A stretch of 64,000 bases of DNA from Geodermatophilus pulveris (GTDB lineage Bacteria > Actinomycetota > Actinomycetes > Mycobacteriales > Geodermatophilaceae), in contig NZ_FZOO01000001.1 in NCBI RefSeq assembly GCF_900188375.1, positions 310,001 through 374,000 on the forward strand, written 5' to 3'. Under the pieces are notes generated by a model, which was not told the origin of the DNA, ran no database searches, and saw only the letters and a program-made list of their open reading frames with translations. The position numbers were made by a program, and so were the translations under genes. Position 1 is the first letter of the stretch. Every line of letters begins with the position of its first letter. Shown one piece after another: positions 35,196 through 43,670 of the stretch.

Positions 35196-36191
35196 ATGCG
35201 CGTGCTCGTCACCGGGGGAGCGGGCTTCATCGGCTCGCACTACGTCCGGACCATGCTGACCGGCGGTTACCCCGGGTTCGAGGATGCCGAGGTGACCGTC
35301 TTCGACAAGCTCACCTACGCCGGCAACCCCGCCAACCTGGCCCCCGTGGCGGACTCCCCGCGGTACCGCTTCGTCCGCGGCGACATCTGCAGCGCCGCGG
35401 ACCTCGGCGCGGCCCTCCCCGGGCACGACGTCGTGGTCAACTTCGCCGCCGAGTCGCACGTGGACCGCTCGATCACCGGCGCCTCGGAGTTCGTCCTGAC
35501 CAACGTGCTCGGTGCCCAGCAGGTGTTCGAGGCCTGCCTGCGGCACGGCGTGCGCCGGGTCGTGCACGTCTCCACCGACGAGGTCTACGGCTCGATCGAC
35601 GAGGGGTCCTGGACCGAGGACCACCTGCTGGAGCCGAACTCGCCGTACTCGGCGGCCAAGGCCGGCGGCGACCTGATCGCCCGCGCGTACGCGAAGACCT
35701 ACGGGCTGGACATCTCGATCACCCGGTGCAGCAACAACTACGGGCCGTACCACTTCCCCGAGAAGGTCATCCCGCTGTTCGTCACCAACCTGCTCGACGG
35801 GCTCCGGGTGCCGCTCTACGGCGAGGGCGCCAACGTGCGCGACTGGCTGTTCGTCGACGACCACTGCCGGGGCATCCAGCTGGTCCTGGAGAAGGGCCTG
35901 CCCGGCGAGTTCTACAACATCGGCGGCGGCCGCGAGCTGTCCAACCGGGAGCTCACCGAGAAGCTGCTGGAGGCCACCGGCCGCGACTGGGGCTACGTCG
36001 AGCACATCGTCGACCCGCGCGGCGGCGGCCACGACCTGCGCTACTCGGTCGACCACTCCAAGACCGCCGCGCTCGGGTACGCCCCGCGGACGACCTTCGA
36101 GGACGGGCTGGCGCTCACCGTGCAGTGGTACCGGGACAACCGGGCCTGGTGGGAACCGCTCAAGTCCGCCGCGGCCACCGCACTGGCGTGA
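35196..36191 (+). CDS. rmlB: dTDP-glucose 4,6-dehydratase
   Basis: A 331-residue extended SDR. The NAD loop is TGGAGFIGS (6-14), STDEVYG carries the catalytic Asp-Glu of RmlB, and Tyr151-x3-Lys155 (YSAAK) completes the site; ITRCSNNYGPYHFPEKVIP is an RmlB fingerprint. It turns dTDP-glucose into dTDP-4-keto-6-deoxyglucose, the second step of dTDP-L-rhamnose synthesis. Its stop overlaps the rmlD start (GTGA). rmlA is 17 kb away and rmlC is not in the window. Confidence 0.96.
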   Translation: MRVLVTGGAGFIGSHYVRTMLTGGYPGFEDAEVTVFDKLTYAGNPANLAPVADSPRYRFVRGDICSAADLGAALPGHDVVVNFAAESHVDRSITGASEFVLTNVLGAQQVFEACLRHGVRRVVHVSTDEVYGSIDEGSWTEDHLLEPNSPYSAAKAGGDLIARAYAKTYGLDISITRCSNNYGPYHFPEKVIPLFVTNLLDGLRVPLYGEGANVRDWLFVDDHCRGIQLVLEKGLPGEFYNIGGGRELSNRELTEKLLEATGRDWGYVEHIVDPRGGGHDLRYSVDHSKTAALGYAPRTTFEDGLALTVQWYRDNRAWWEPLKSAAATALA

Positions 36192-37102
36192 CCGGATCCG
36201 GGCCCACCGCCTGGCTGGTCACCGGCGCCCGCGGGCAGCTCGGCGGCGACCTGCTGGCCGTCCTCGCCGGGCGGGCGGGCGACGACGTCACCGCACTCGG
36301 CCGCACCGAGCTGGACCTGACCGACGAGCGGGCCGTGCGCGCCGTCGTCCGCGGCTGGCTGGCCGCCGCCCACCGGTCCGGACGGCGGCCCGTCGTCCTC
36401 AACGCCGCTGCCTACACCGCCGTCGACGCCGCCGAGACCGACGAGGACACGGCGCTGCTGGTCAACGGCCGCGCCCCCGGCTGGCTGGCCGAGGAGCTGG
36501 CCGGACACGGGCGGCTGGTGCACGTCTCCACCGACTACGTCTTCGACGGCACGGCGACCGAGCCCTACCCGGTGGACGCCCCGGTGGCGCCGCGCTCGGC
36601 CTACGGCCGGACCAAGGCGGTGGGGGAGCGGGCGGTCACGGCCGCCGGCGGAGACGCCACCGTCGTCCGCACCTCCTGGGTGTACGGGGCGCACGGCGGC
36701 AACTTCGTGCGCACCATGGCCGGCCGCGCCCTCGCCGGCGCCCCCGTCTCGGTGGTCGACGACCAGGTCGGCTCGCCGACCTGGGCCGCCGACCTGGCGG
36801 CCGGACTGGTCGAGCTCGGCGCCCGGCCCGGCCCGGTGCCGCCGGTGCTGCACCGCACCGATGCCGGCGCGGTCAGCTGGTACGGCCTGGCGCGCGCGGT
36901 CTACGAGGAGCTCGGTGCCGACGCGGGCCTGGTCGGCCCGACGACGACCGCGGACTTCCCGCGGCCGGCGCCGCGCCCGGCGTGGTCGGTGCTCGACGGC
37001 GCCGCGTGGCTGGCCGCCGGCCTGCCCGCGCCCCGGCCGTGGCGGGCGGCGCTGCACGCGGCCCTCCCGCACGTGGCGCTGCAGGGGTGGCCGGCCCGCT
37101 GA
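36188..37102 (+). CDS. rmlD: dTDP-4-dehydrorhamnose reductase
   Basis: A 304-residue SDR with WLVTGARGQLG (nucleotide loop), VLNAAAYTAVDAAE, VHVSTDYVFDG and the Tyr-x3-Lys pair in YGRTK, all typical of RmlD. It performs the last step to dTDP-L-rhamnose with NAD(P)H. The GTG at 36188 overlaps the rmlB stop. A hairpin follows at once, so rmlB-rmlD form a two-gene operon. Confidence 0.95.
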   Translation: MTGSGPTAWLVTGARGQLGGDLLAVLAGRAGDDVTALGRTELDLTDERAVRAVVRGWLAAAHRSGRRPVVLNAAAYTAVDAAETDEDTALLVNGRAPGWLAEELAGHGRLVHVSTDYVFDGTATEPYPVDAPVAPRSAYGRTKAVGERAVTAAGGDATVVRTSWVYGAHGGNFVRTMAGRALAGAPVSVVDDQVGSPTWAADLAAGLVELGARPGPVPPVLHRTDAGAVSWYGLARAVYEELGADAGLVGPTTTADFPRPAPRPAWSVLDGAAWLAAGLPAPRPWRAALHAALPHVALQGWPAR

Positions 37103-37105
37103 GCG

Positions 37106-37131
37106 CGGTGTCCGCGGGACGCCGGACACCG
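37106..37131 (+). terminator. hairpin after rmlD
   Basis: CGGTGTCCG (37106-37114) pairs with CGGACACCG (37123-37131) around an eight-base loop, three bases after the rmlD stop. Confidence 0.65.
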
Positions 37132-37177
37132 GAGGGACGGACGGGACGGATCGTCGGCGAACCGACGGCCGCGTCGA

Positions 37178-37206
37178 CTCAAGATCGACGTCCGGCTGGC
37201 CGATGG
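37178..37206 (+). promoter_or_regulatory. FliA/WhiG-type promoter before the LGFP amidase gene
   Basis: CTCAAG (37178-37183), 15 bases, GCCGATGG (37199-37206). It shares CTCAAGATC and GCCGAT with the element before the M23 gene; the spacer is one base longer than the sigma-28 ideal. The amidase GTG is 64 bp downstream. Confidence 0.45.
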
Positions 37207-37270
37207 TCTGGGTGGACAGATGCGCCCGCGACCCGGGTGCAGCCGCCGCGCTCCACCGGAGGTCCACCCC

Positions 37271-40060
37271 GTGCGCCGCCTGCTCGCAGGAACCACCGCC
37301 GTCGTCGCCTTCACCGCGGTCGTCCTGGTGGCACCCGTCTACGCCGAGCCGGTCCCCGAGGCCGAGCCCGTCGCCACGTCGGTCGACGAGGTGGCCATGG
37401 GGTCGGTCGACGACCCCGCGCCCGAGGCGGAGGTGCAGGAAGGCACCACCGACCTGGTCGCCGGGATCTCCGAAGCCGAGCCGGCGCTGACCGTGACCGC
37501 CACGGACGTCGACGAGTTCTCCATGGTCGGCGTCACGTGGGAGCTGGACCCGGCGGTCACCGACACCGTGGTCCAGGTGCGGGTGCGCGGCGCCGGCGGC
37601 CGGTGGGGGGCGTGGACCGAGGTCGCCGCGGAGGCGCCCCAGCAGGCTGCGGACGCCGACACGGACACCACCGTGCGGGGCGGGACCGAGCCCCTGTGGA
37701 CCGGCCCGGCCACCGCGGTGGAGGCCGAGCTGGTCACCCGCTCCGGCGCCCGGCCCACCGACGTGCAGCTGGACCTGGTCGACCCGGGGGAGAGCCCGGC
37801 CGACGGCTCGCTGGGCAGCCCGGACATCCAGGACACCGCCGACGCGGCGGCGACCATGCCGCCGGTGTTCTCGCGCGCCCAGTGGGGCGCCGACGAACGG
37901 CTGATGACCTGGACGCCCCAGTACGCCAGCACCATCAAGGCCGCCACGGTGCACCACACCGCCGGCTCGAACGGCTACGCCGCCGACCAGGTGCCGGCGA
38001 TCATGCGTTCGATGTACACCTACCACGCGAAGAGCCTGGGCTGGGGGGACATCGGCTACAACGTCGTCGTCGACCGGTTCGGCCGGCTCTGGGAGGGCCG
38101 CTCCGGCGGGCTGGCCAGCACCGTGGTCGGCGCGCACGCCGGCGGGTTCAACACCGGCACCTTCGGGGTGTCGATGATGGGCAACTACGACGTCGTCGGC
38201 ACGCCGCAGGCGATGGTCGACTCGGTCGCGGCGGTCATCGCGTGGAAGTTCTCCCTCTACGGCGTCAACCCGCGGGGGACGACGACGCTCACCTCCGGCG
38301 GCACGGACAAGTTCCGCGCGGGGACCGCGGTCACCCTCCCGACCGTCCACGGGCACCGCGACACCAAGAGCACCGCCTGCCCGGGCCGCTACGGCTACGC
38401 GCGGCTGGGCGAGATCCGCGACGAGGCGGCCGCCAGGCTGGCGGACCAGAAGTCGCCCATCCGCACCCGCTACGACGCCGACGCCGGGCTGCGCTCCTGG
38501 CTGGGTGCGCCGGTGGGCGGGGAGCAGACGGAGGCCGGAGTCACCTGGCAGGTCTACAGCAACGGCGCCCGGCTGTACTCCTCCCCCCTCGGCGGCGTCC
38601 GGCTGGTGCTGGGCGGCATCCTGGAGAAGTACCTCGCCTCCGGCGGCCCGGCCGTCCTCGGCCCGCCGGTCAGCGACGACGCGCCCACCGCCGGCGGCCG
38701 TGGGGCCCTCGTCCGCTTCCAGCACGGCGACGTCTACTGGTCCCCGGCCACCGGGTCGCAGCTGGTCCGCGGCAACATCCTCGCGAAGTGGCTGTCCACC
38801 GGCGGCGCAGCCGGCGGCCTGGGCTTCCCGACCACGAGCGACGCGCCGACGCCCGACGGCCGCGGCTACTTCGTGCGCTTCCAGGGCGGTGACGTCTACT
38901 GGTCGCAGGCCACCGGCGCGCACCACGTCGTCGGCGGCATCCGCGAGGCGTGGGGCGCCGCCGGGGGAGCCGGGGGCTACCTGGGCTTCCCGACGACCAG
39001 CGACACCGTCGTCCCGGGCCGCGGAGCCTACGTGCGCTTCCAGGGCGGCGACGTCTACTGGTCGCCGACGACCGGCGTCCGCATCGTGCGGGGGGAGATC
39101 CTCAAGGCCTACCGGGCCGCCGGGGGGCCGGCCGGGAAGCTGGGCTTCCCCACCACCAGTGACGCGCCGACGCCCGAGGGGCGGGGTTACGTCGTGCGCT
39201 TCCAGGGCGGCGACGTCTACTGGTCGCCGACGACCGGCGCCCGCACCGTGCGCGGCTCCATCCGCACCACCTGGCTGCGCACCGGCGGCCCGGGGGGCTA
39301 CCTGGGCTTCCCGACGACCAGCGAGGCCTCCGTCGCCAGGGGCCGCGGCGCGTTCAGCCGGTTCCAGGGCGGTGACGTGTACTGGTCGCCGACGACCGGC
39401 ACCCGCATCGTCCGCGGCGAGATCCTCGCCGCCTACCGGGCGACCGGGGGTCCGACCGGGTTCCTCGGCTTCCCCACCAGCAGCGACGCACGCACGCCGG
39501 ACGGGCGCGGCTGGTTCGTGCGCTTCCAGGGCGGCGACGTCTACTGGTCGCCGACGACCGGCGCCCGCTACGTGATGGGAGCGATCCGGGACACCTGGCT
39601 GGCCGCCGGTGGCTCTGGCGGCTACCTGGGCTTCCCGACCACCAGTGACACCGTCGTGCCCGGGCGCGGGGCGTACGTCCGCTTCCAGGGCGGGGACGTC
39701 TACTGGTCCCCGACCACGGGCACGCAGATCGTCCGCGGCGAGATCCTCGCGGCGTACCGGGCCGCCGGCGGGCCGACCGGGCGGCTGGGCTTCCCGACGA
39801 CCAGTGACGCGCGGACCCGCGACGGCCGCGGCTACGTCGTGCGCTTCCAGGGCGGCGACATCTGGTGGTCACCGTCCACCCGTGCCCGCATCGTCTCCGG
39901 CGCGACGGCGTCCGCCTTCTGGACGCGAGGGGGCAGCTCCTCGGCCCTGGGCTTCCCGACGCGGTCCACCTACTCCGTTAGCGGGGGCACCCGCACCGAC
40001 TTCCAGGGCGGCCGGATGACCTGGAGGGCGAGCACCGGTGCCGTCTCGGTGTCGCGGTGA
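37271..40060 (+). CDS. secreted PGRP-type amidase with ten LGFP repeats
   Basis: A 929-residue exported wall hydrolase. Signal peptide 1-~25 (VRRLLAGTTAVVAFTAVVLVAP). A beta-rich region (~75-185) precedes an N-acetylmuramoyl-L-alanine amidase/PGRP domain (~195-395) with FSRAQWGADE, the zinc ligand in VHHTAGS (His228/229), HGHRDTKSTACPG (second His and Cys ligand). The C-terminal ~530 residues are ten LGFP repeats of ~53 residues (LGFPTTSD...RFQGGDVYWSPTTG), modules that anchor proteins to actinobacterial walls. It would cut the bond between muramic acid and the stem peptide. GGAGG precedes the GTG at 37271. Very similar in design to the protein two genes on. Confidence 0.93.
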   Translation: MRRLLAGTTAVVAFTAVVLVAPVYAEPVPEAEPVATSVDEVAMGSVDDPAPEAEVQEGTTDLVAGISEAEPALTVTATDVDEFSMVGVTWELDPAVTDTVVQVRVRGAGGRWGAWTEVAAEAPQQAADADTDTTVRGGTEPLWTGPATAVEAELVTRSGARPTDVQLDLVDPGESPADGSLGSPDIQDTADAAATMPPVFSRAQWGADERLMTWTPQYASTIKAATVHHTAGSNGYAADQVPAIMRSMYTYHAKSLGWGDIGYNVVVDRFGRLWEGRSGGLASTVVGAHAGGFNTGTFGVSMMGNYDVVGTPQAMVDSVAAVIAWKFSLYGVNPRGTTTLTSGGTDKFRAGTAVTLPTVHGHRDTKSTACPGRYGYARLGEIRDEAAARLADQKSPIRTRYDADAGLRSWLGAPVGGEQTEAGVTWQVYSNGARLYSSPLGGVRLVLGGILEKYLASGGPAVLGPPVSDDAPTAGGRGALVRFQHGDVYWSPATGSQLVRGNILAKWLSTGGAAGGLGFPTTSDAPTPDGRGYFVRFQGGDVYWSQATGAHHVVGGIREAWGAAGGAGGYLGFPTTSDTVVPGRGAYVRFQGGDVYWSPTTGVRIVRGEILKAYRAAGGPAGKLGFPTTSDAPTPEGRGYVVRFQGGDVYWSPTTGARTVRGSIRTTWLRTGGPGGYLGFPTTSEASVARGRGAFSRFQGGDVYWSPTTGTRIVRGEILAAYRATGGPTGFLGFPTSSDARTPDGRGWFVRFQGGDVYWSPTTGARYVMGAIRDTWLAAGGSGGYLGFPTTSDTVVPGRGAYVRFQGGDVYWSPTTGTQIVRGEILAAYRAAGGPTGRLGFPTTSDARTRDGRGYVVRFQGGDIWWSPSTRARIVSGATASAFWTRGGSSSALGFPTRSTYSVSGGTRTDFQGGRMTWRASTGAVSVSR

Positions 40061-40222
40061 GCACACCCGACCCACACCCCGCGTCGATCCCGTAAGCGGG
40101 TCGTCACTGCCCGTAGCGTCCCGAGTGCAACCCGGGTCGGCCGCTGTCCCGTGCGGGGCACGGGTCCCGCCTGCCGCCCGGACACCGATGACCGCCCCCC
40201 GTGGGCGACCTGGGAGTGCCCG

Positions 40223-40843
40223 ATGCCCCGCAACACCCGCCGCCGTCGCCGCCCCACCCTGCTCCTGGTGACCCTGCTCCTGGTCGCCGGGGCGCTGGGC
40301 CTCTGGACCCGGACCGGGGACACGGTGCCGGCCGCGGCCGGCACCGCCCCGGCCGCCCCGTCGGCGGGTGCGCCGACGCCCTCGGCGCCCACGGCCACGG
40401 CGCCCACGTCCGCGACCCGGGACGAGCCCACGGGGGAGGAGCCCGGCGACGACGCGGCGCGGACCGCGGCGCAGACCACCGCGCGGACCACGGCGCAGCC
40501 GACCGCCCCCACCGCGCCCGACGGCGAGCAGGCCGCCGGGCCCGCGGCGGCCGCCGTCGCGCTGACCTACGCCGGCTACGACGCCGCCGTCGGTGCCGTC
40601 GTCGCCGGCGGCTACGCGGCCGACGTCGTGGAGGTCGACGCCACCTGCACGCTGGCCCTCAGCCGCGACGGCGTCGAGCTGCGCGGCGAGGCGCTGGGCA
40701 CGCCCAGCGCAGCCACCACCGACTGCGGCGAGGTGCGGGTGGGCGGCGACGCGCTGACCCCCGGCACCTGGCAGGCGGTGCTCGTCTACACCTCCGCGAC
40801 GTCGGCCGGCGAGTCCGCCGCCGTGGAGGTGGAGGTCCCGTGA
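40223..40843 (+). CDS. small membrane-anchored or secreted protein with Thr/Pro linker
   Basis: A 206-residue protein: Arg-rich N terminus (PRNTRRRRRP), one hydrophobic segment (~12-28), a ~75-residue Ala/Pro/Thr linker (low complexity) and a C-terminal ~100-residue beta-rich domain with two Cys (ATCTLAL and TTDCGEV) that could form one disulfide, in an Ig-like layout. No family recognised. Its stop overlaps the start of the LGFP lysozyme-like gene (GTGA), so both are made together; it may be an accessory or inhibitor of that enzyme. GGGAG precedes the ATG. Confidence 0.7.
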   Translation: MPRNTRRRRRPTLLLVTLLLVAGALGLWTRTGDTVPAAAGTAPAAPSAGAPTPSAPTATAPTSATRDEPTGEEPGDDAARTAAQTTARTTAQPTAPTAPDGEQAAGPAAAAVALTYAGYDAAVGAVVAGGYAADVVEVDATCTLALSRDGVELRGEALGTPSAATTDCGEVRVGGDALTPGTWQAVLVYTSATSAGESAAVEVEVP

Positions 40844-43371
40844 CGTCTCGCCTGCGCCTGGTCGCCACCTGCCTGCTCGCCCTGGGCCTGGCGTTCGTCG
40901 CCACCGGCGGCTCCGCGCCGCCGCTGCAGCCGGACCTGACCGAGTCGGCCGAGCTGGGACTGTTCGACCCCGGGAACATCATCGACGACGACCTCTTCTA
41001 CAACGCCGGCGCGATGGACGCCGCGCAGATCCAGGGCTTCCTCGTCACCAAGGGCAGCGCGTGCTCCGGTGACCTGTGCCTCAAGAACCTGCGGCAGGAC
41101 ACCTGGAGCCGCACGGCGGACCAGTACTGCGCGGCCTACGCGGGCCGGGAGCGGGAGACGGCGGCGGAGATCCTCGCCAAGGTCTCCCGCGCCTGCGGGG
41201 TCAACCCGCAGGTGCTGCTCGTGCTCCTGCAGAAGGAGCAGGGCCTGATCCGGACGGCGGAGCCGACGGAGCGGAAGCTGCGCATCGCGGTCGGGTACGG
41301 CTGCCCGGACACCGCCCCCTGCGACGCCCAGTACTACGGCTTCTACAACCAGCTCTACCACGCGGCCCACCGCTTCCAGTACTACCGGGCGAACCCGGCG
41401 AAGTTCGGCCACCGGGCGGGCGTCACCAACAACGTCCGGTACCACCCGAACGCCGACTGCGGCACCCTGCGGGTCTACATCCAGAACCAGGCCACCGCGG
41501 GGCTGTACAACTACACCCCCTACACGCCGAACAAGGCCGCTCTGGACGCCGGTTACGGCACCGGGGACGCCTGCTCGGCGTACGGCAACCGCAACTTCTT
41601 CAGCTACTTCACCGACTGGTTCGGCAGCACCCAGTCCGGCCCGGCGTCCATCGACGACAAGTACACGCACCTGCGGGCCTCCGGGGTGGACCTGGGCGGC
41701 TCGACCTCCCGGGTGACCTGCGACCAGCCCCACGGCGGCTGCTACCGCAGCTACCAGGGCGGCACGATCTTCTGGTCCCGGGACACCGGCCCCCACGTCG
41801 TCCGGGGGGCGATCCTCGAGCGCTACCTGTCCCTCGGCGGCCCGCGCCTGCTGGGCTACCCGACCGGCGACGACACCGCGGCCCCGTTCGGCACCGGCTG
41901 GTACACCGACTTCCAGGGCGGTGCCATCTACTGGTCGTCGGCCACCGGCGCCCGCGAGGTGCGCGGCGTGCTGCTCGCCACCTGGCGGGCCAAGAACGCC
42001 CAGGCCGGGGTGCTGGGCTACCCGGTCGGCGGGGACGAGGCCGTCCCCGGCGGTTTCCGCACCCGCTTCCAGGGCGGGACGCTCTACTGGTCGGCCACCA
42101 CCGGCGCCCGGATGCTCCGCGGCGCGCTGCTCGCGCGCTACGAGAGCGCCGGCGGCCCCCGGGCGCTCGGCTTCCCGACGAGGGACGACGGCCCGACCCG
42201 GGGCGGCGCCACGGTCGAGCTGCAGGGCGGGGCGATCTACTGGTCCCCGGACACCGGGGCGCACGTCGTCCGCGGGGCCGTGCTCCGCAAGTGGCGGCAG
42301 TGGGGGGCGGAGTCCGGGCAGCTGGGCTACCCGACGGGTGGCGAGACCGCCGTCGCGTCGGGCGTGCGGGCGACCTTCACGGGGGGCGACGTCTTCTGGT
42401 CCTCCTCGACCGGCGCGAGGGTCCTGCGCGGGCCGGTCCTGCAGCGCTACCTCGCCCACGGCGGGCCGAGGGTTCTCGGCTTCCCGACGACGCACGACGT
42501 CGCTGCAGCCGGGGGCGGCCGCCGGGCCGAGCTGCAGGGCGGGGCGGTGTACTGGTCACGGGAGACCGGGGCGCACGTGGTGCGGGGGGACATCCTGGCC
42601 CGCTGGCGCCAGCTGGGTGGGGAGTCCGGCCGGCTGGGGTACCCGATCGGCAGTGACGCGGCCACGGCCCGCGGCGGCTACGTGACCGCCTTCCGCAACG
42701 GCACGATCTACTGGTCGAGGTCGACCGGGCCCAAGGTGCTGCGGGGCGCGATCCTGCGGCGGTACGAGGCCCACGGGGGCCCGGGCGTGCTGGGCTTCCC
42801 GACCGCGGACGAGGTCTCCATCCGCGGCGGCGCGAGGGCCGAGCTGCAGGGCGGGGCGGTGTACTGGTCACCGGAGACCGGGGCGCACGTGGTGCGGGGG
42901 GACATCCTGGCCCGCTGGCGCCAGCTGGGTGGGGAGTCCGGCCGGCTGGGGTACCCGATCGGCAGTGACGCGGCCACGGCCCGCGGCGGCTACGTGACCG
43001 CCTTCCGCAACGGCACGATCTACTGGTCGAGGTCGACCGGGCCCAAGGTGCTGCGGGGCGCGATCCTGCGGCGGTACGAGGCCCACGGGGGCCCGGGCGT
43101 GCTGGGCTTCCCGACCGCGGACGAGGTCTCCATCCGCGGCGGCGCGAGGGCCGAGCTGCAGGGCGGGGCGGTGTACTGGTCACCGGAGACCGGGGCCCGC
43201 GTGGTCGAGGCCCCCGCCGCACGGGCCTACGCCGACATGGGCGGTCCGGCGTCCTGGCTCGGGTTCGTGACGCGCGACACCCGTGCCGTGTCCGGCGGTC
43301 GCCGGACCGACTTCCAGGGCGGCCACCTGCTGGTCACCGCGGACGGCAGGGTCACCGCCCACCGCGGCTGA
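40840..43371 (+). CDS. secreted lysozyme-like protein with ten LGFP repeats
   Basis: An 843-residue exported protein: signal peptide 1-~27, then a lysozyme-like domain (~40-275) of a type often called hemagglutinin-related in corynebacteria. VNPQVLLVLLQKEQGL (122-137) places Glu133 where lytic transglycosylases have their catalytic Glu, and YYGFYNQLYHAAHRFQYYR resembles the substrate cleft. Six or more Cys suggest disulfides. Residues ~300-843 are ten repeats alternating LGYP and LGFP. Two consecutive 104-residue double modules are almost identical (see repeat entry). Hydrolysis of peptidoglycan glycan strands is inferred. Translation is coupled to the preceding small gene. Confidence 0.88.
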   Translation: MTSRLRLVATCLLALGLAFVATGGSAPPLQPDLTESAELGLFDPGNIIDDDLFYNAGAMDAAQIQGFLVTKGSACSGDLCLKNLRQDTWSRTADQYCAAYAGRERETAAEILAKVSRACGVNPQVLLVLLQKEQGLIRTAEPTERKLRIAVGYGCPDTAPCDAQYYGFYNQLYHAAHRFQYYRANPAKFGHRAGVTNNVRYHPNADCGTLRVYIQNQATAGLYNYTPYTPNKAALDAGYGTGDACSAYGNRNFFSYFTDWFGSTQSGPASIDDKYTHLRASGVDLGGSTSRVTCDQPHGGCYRSYQGGTIFWSRDTGPHVVRGAILERYLSLGGPRLLGYPTGDDTAAPFGTGWYTDFQGGAIYWSSATGAREVRGVLLATWRAKNAQAGVLGYPVGGDEAVPGGFRTRFQGGTLYWSATTGARMLRGALLARYESAGGPRALGFPTRDDGPTRGGATVELQGGAIYWSPDTGAHVVRGAVLRKWRQWGAESGQLGYPTGGETAVASGVRATFTGGDVFWSSSTGARVLRGPVLQRYLAHGGPRVLGFPTTHDVAAAGGGRRAELQGGAVYWSRETGAHVVRGDILARWRQLGGESGRLGYPIGSDAATARGGYVTAFRNGTIYWSRSTGPKVLRGAILRRYEAHGGPGVLGFPTADEVSIRGGARAELQGGAVYWSPETGAHVVRGDILARWRQLGGESGRLGYPIGSDAATARGGYVTAFRNGTIYWSRSTGPKVLRGAILRRYEAHGGPGVLGFPTADEVSIRGGARAELQGGAVYWSPETGARVVEAPAARAYADMGGPASWLGFVTRDTRAVSGGRRTDFQGGHLLVTADGRVTAHRG
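42529..43195 (+). repeat. 312-bp in-frame tandem duplication in the LGFP gene
   Basis: 42529-42840 and 42841-43152 are the same 312 bases with a single difference I can find (TCACGG versus TCACCG, giving Arg or Pro); a partial third copy runs to about 43195. Each unit encodes one LGYP and one LGFP module (104 residues). The near-identity implies a recent duplication or active homogenisation, and copy number may vary between strains. Confidence 0.95.
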
Positions 43372-43380
43372 CCTGCGCCG

Positions 43381-43428
43381 ACGGCGGCGGCCGCCGGTCC
43401 CCGCGGTGGGACCGGCGGCCGCCGCCGT
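43381..43428 (+). terminator. perfect 21-bp-stem hairpin after the LGFP gene
   Basis: 43381-43401 and 43408-43428 are exact inverted repeats with a six-base CGCGGT loop, ten bases after the stop codon. No T-tract. The rest of the gap to 43670 holds only a TATGCT hexamer (43546-43551) that could be a -10 box for glfT2. Confidence 0.85.
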
Positions 43429-43670
43429 GCGGCCGTGCGGTCGGCGTGGGGCGGGACGGACGGGTCCGTGCGGCCACGTGGTGGCGCTGTGACGGACGGG
43501 GGCCGGTGCCCCGGCCGGTGGCGGGCCCGGACCGGGTGGCGCGGTTATGCTGCCGACGTCGAACCGGTCCGGGGCCCAGTCCTCGGTGTGGCCGGTGGGT
43601 CGCCCGTGCCTGCGGGTGGACCGAGCGGGCCGGCCCCGTACACGCCGTCGTCCTGAGGACTGCACATCCA

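Noticed and set aside
37132-37270. Possible c-di-AMP (ydaO-type) riboswitch before the amidase gene, because GGCGAACCG occurs there
   Set aside because: Only one short element is present; the other conserved parts and pairing helices are missing. A promoter reading explains the region better.
36041-38926. 961-codon open frame on the minus strand
   Set aside because: Antisense to rmlB, rmlD and the amidase gene; Val/Gly/Asp-rich low-complexity product.
37271-43371. LGFP repeats as a mobile element or satellite
   Set aside because: The repeats are in-frame protein modules; no terminal inverted repeats, target duplications or transposase.
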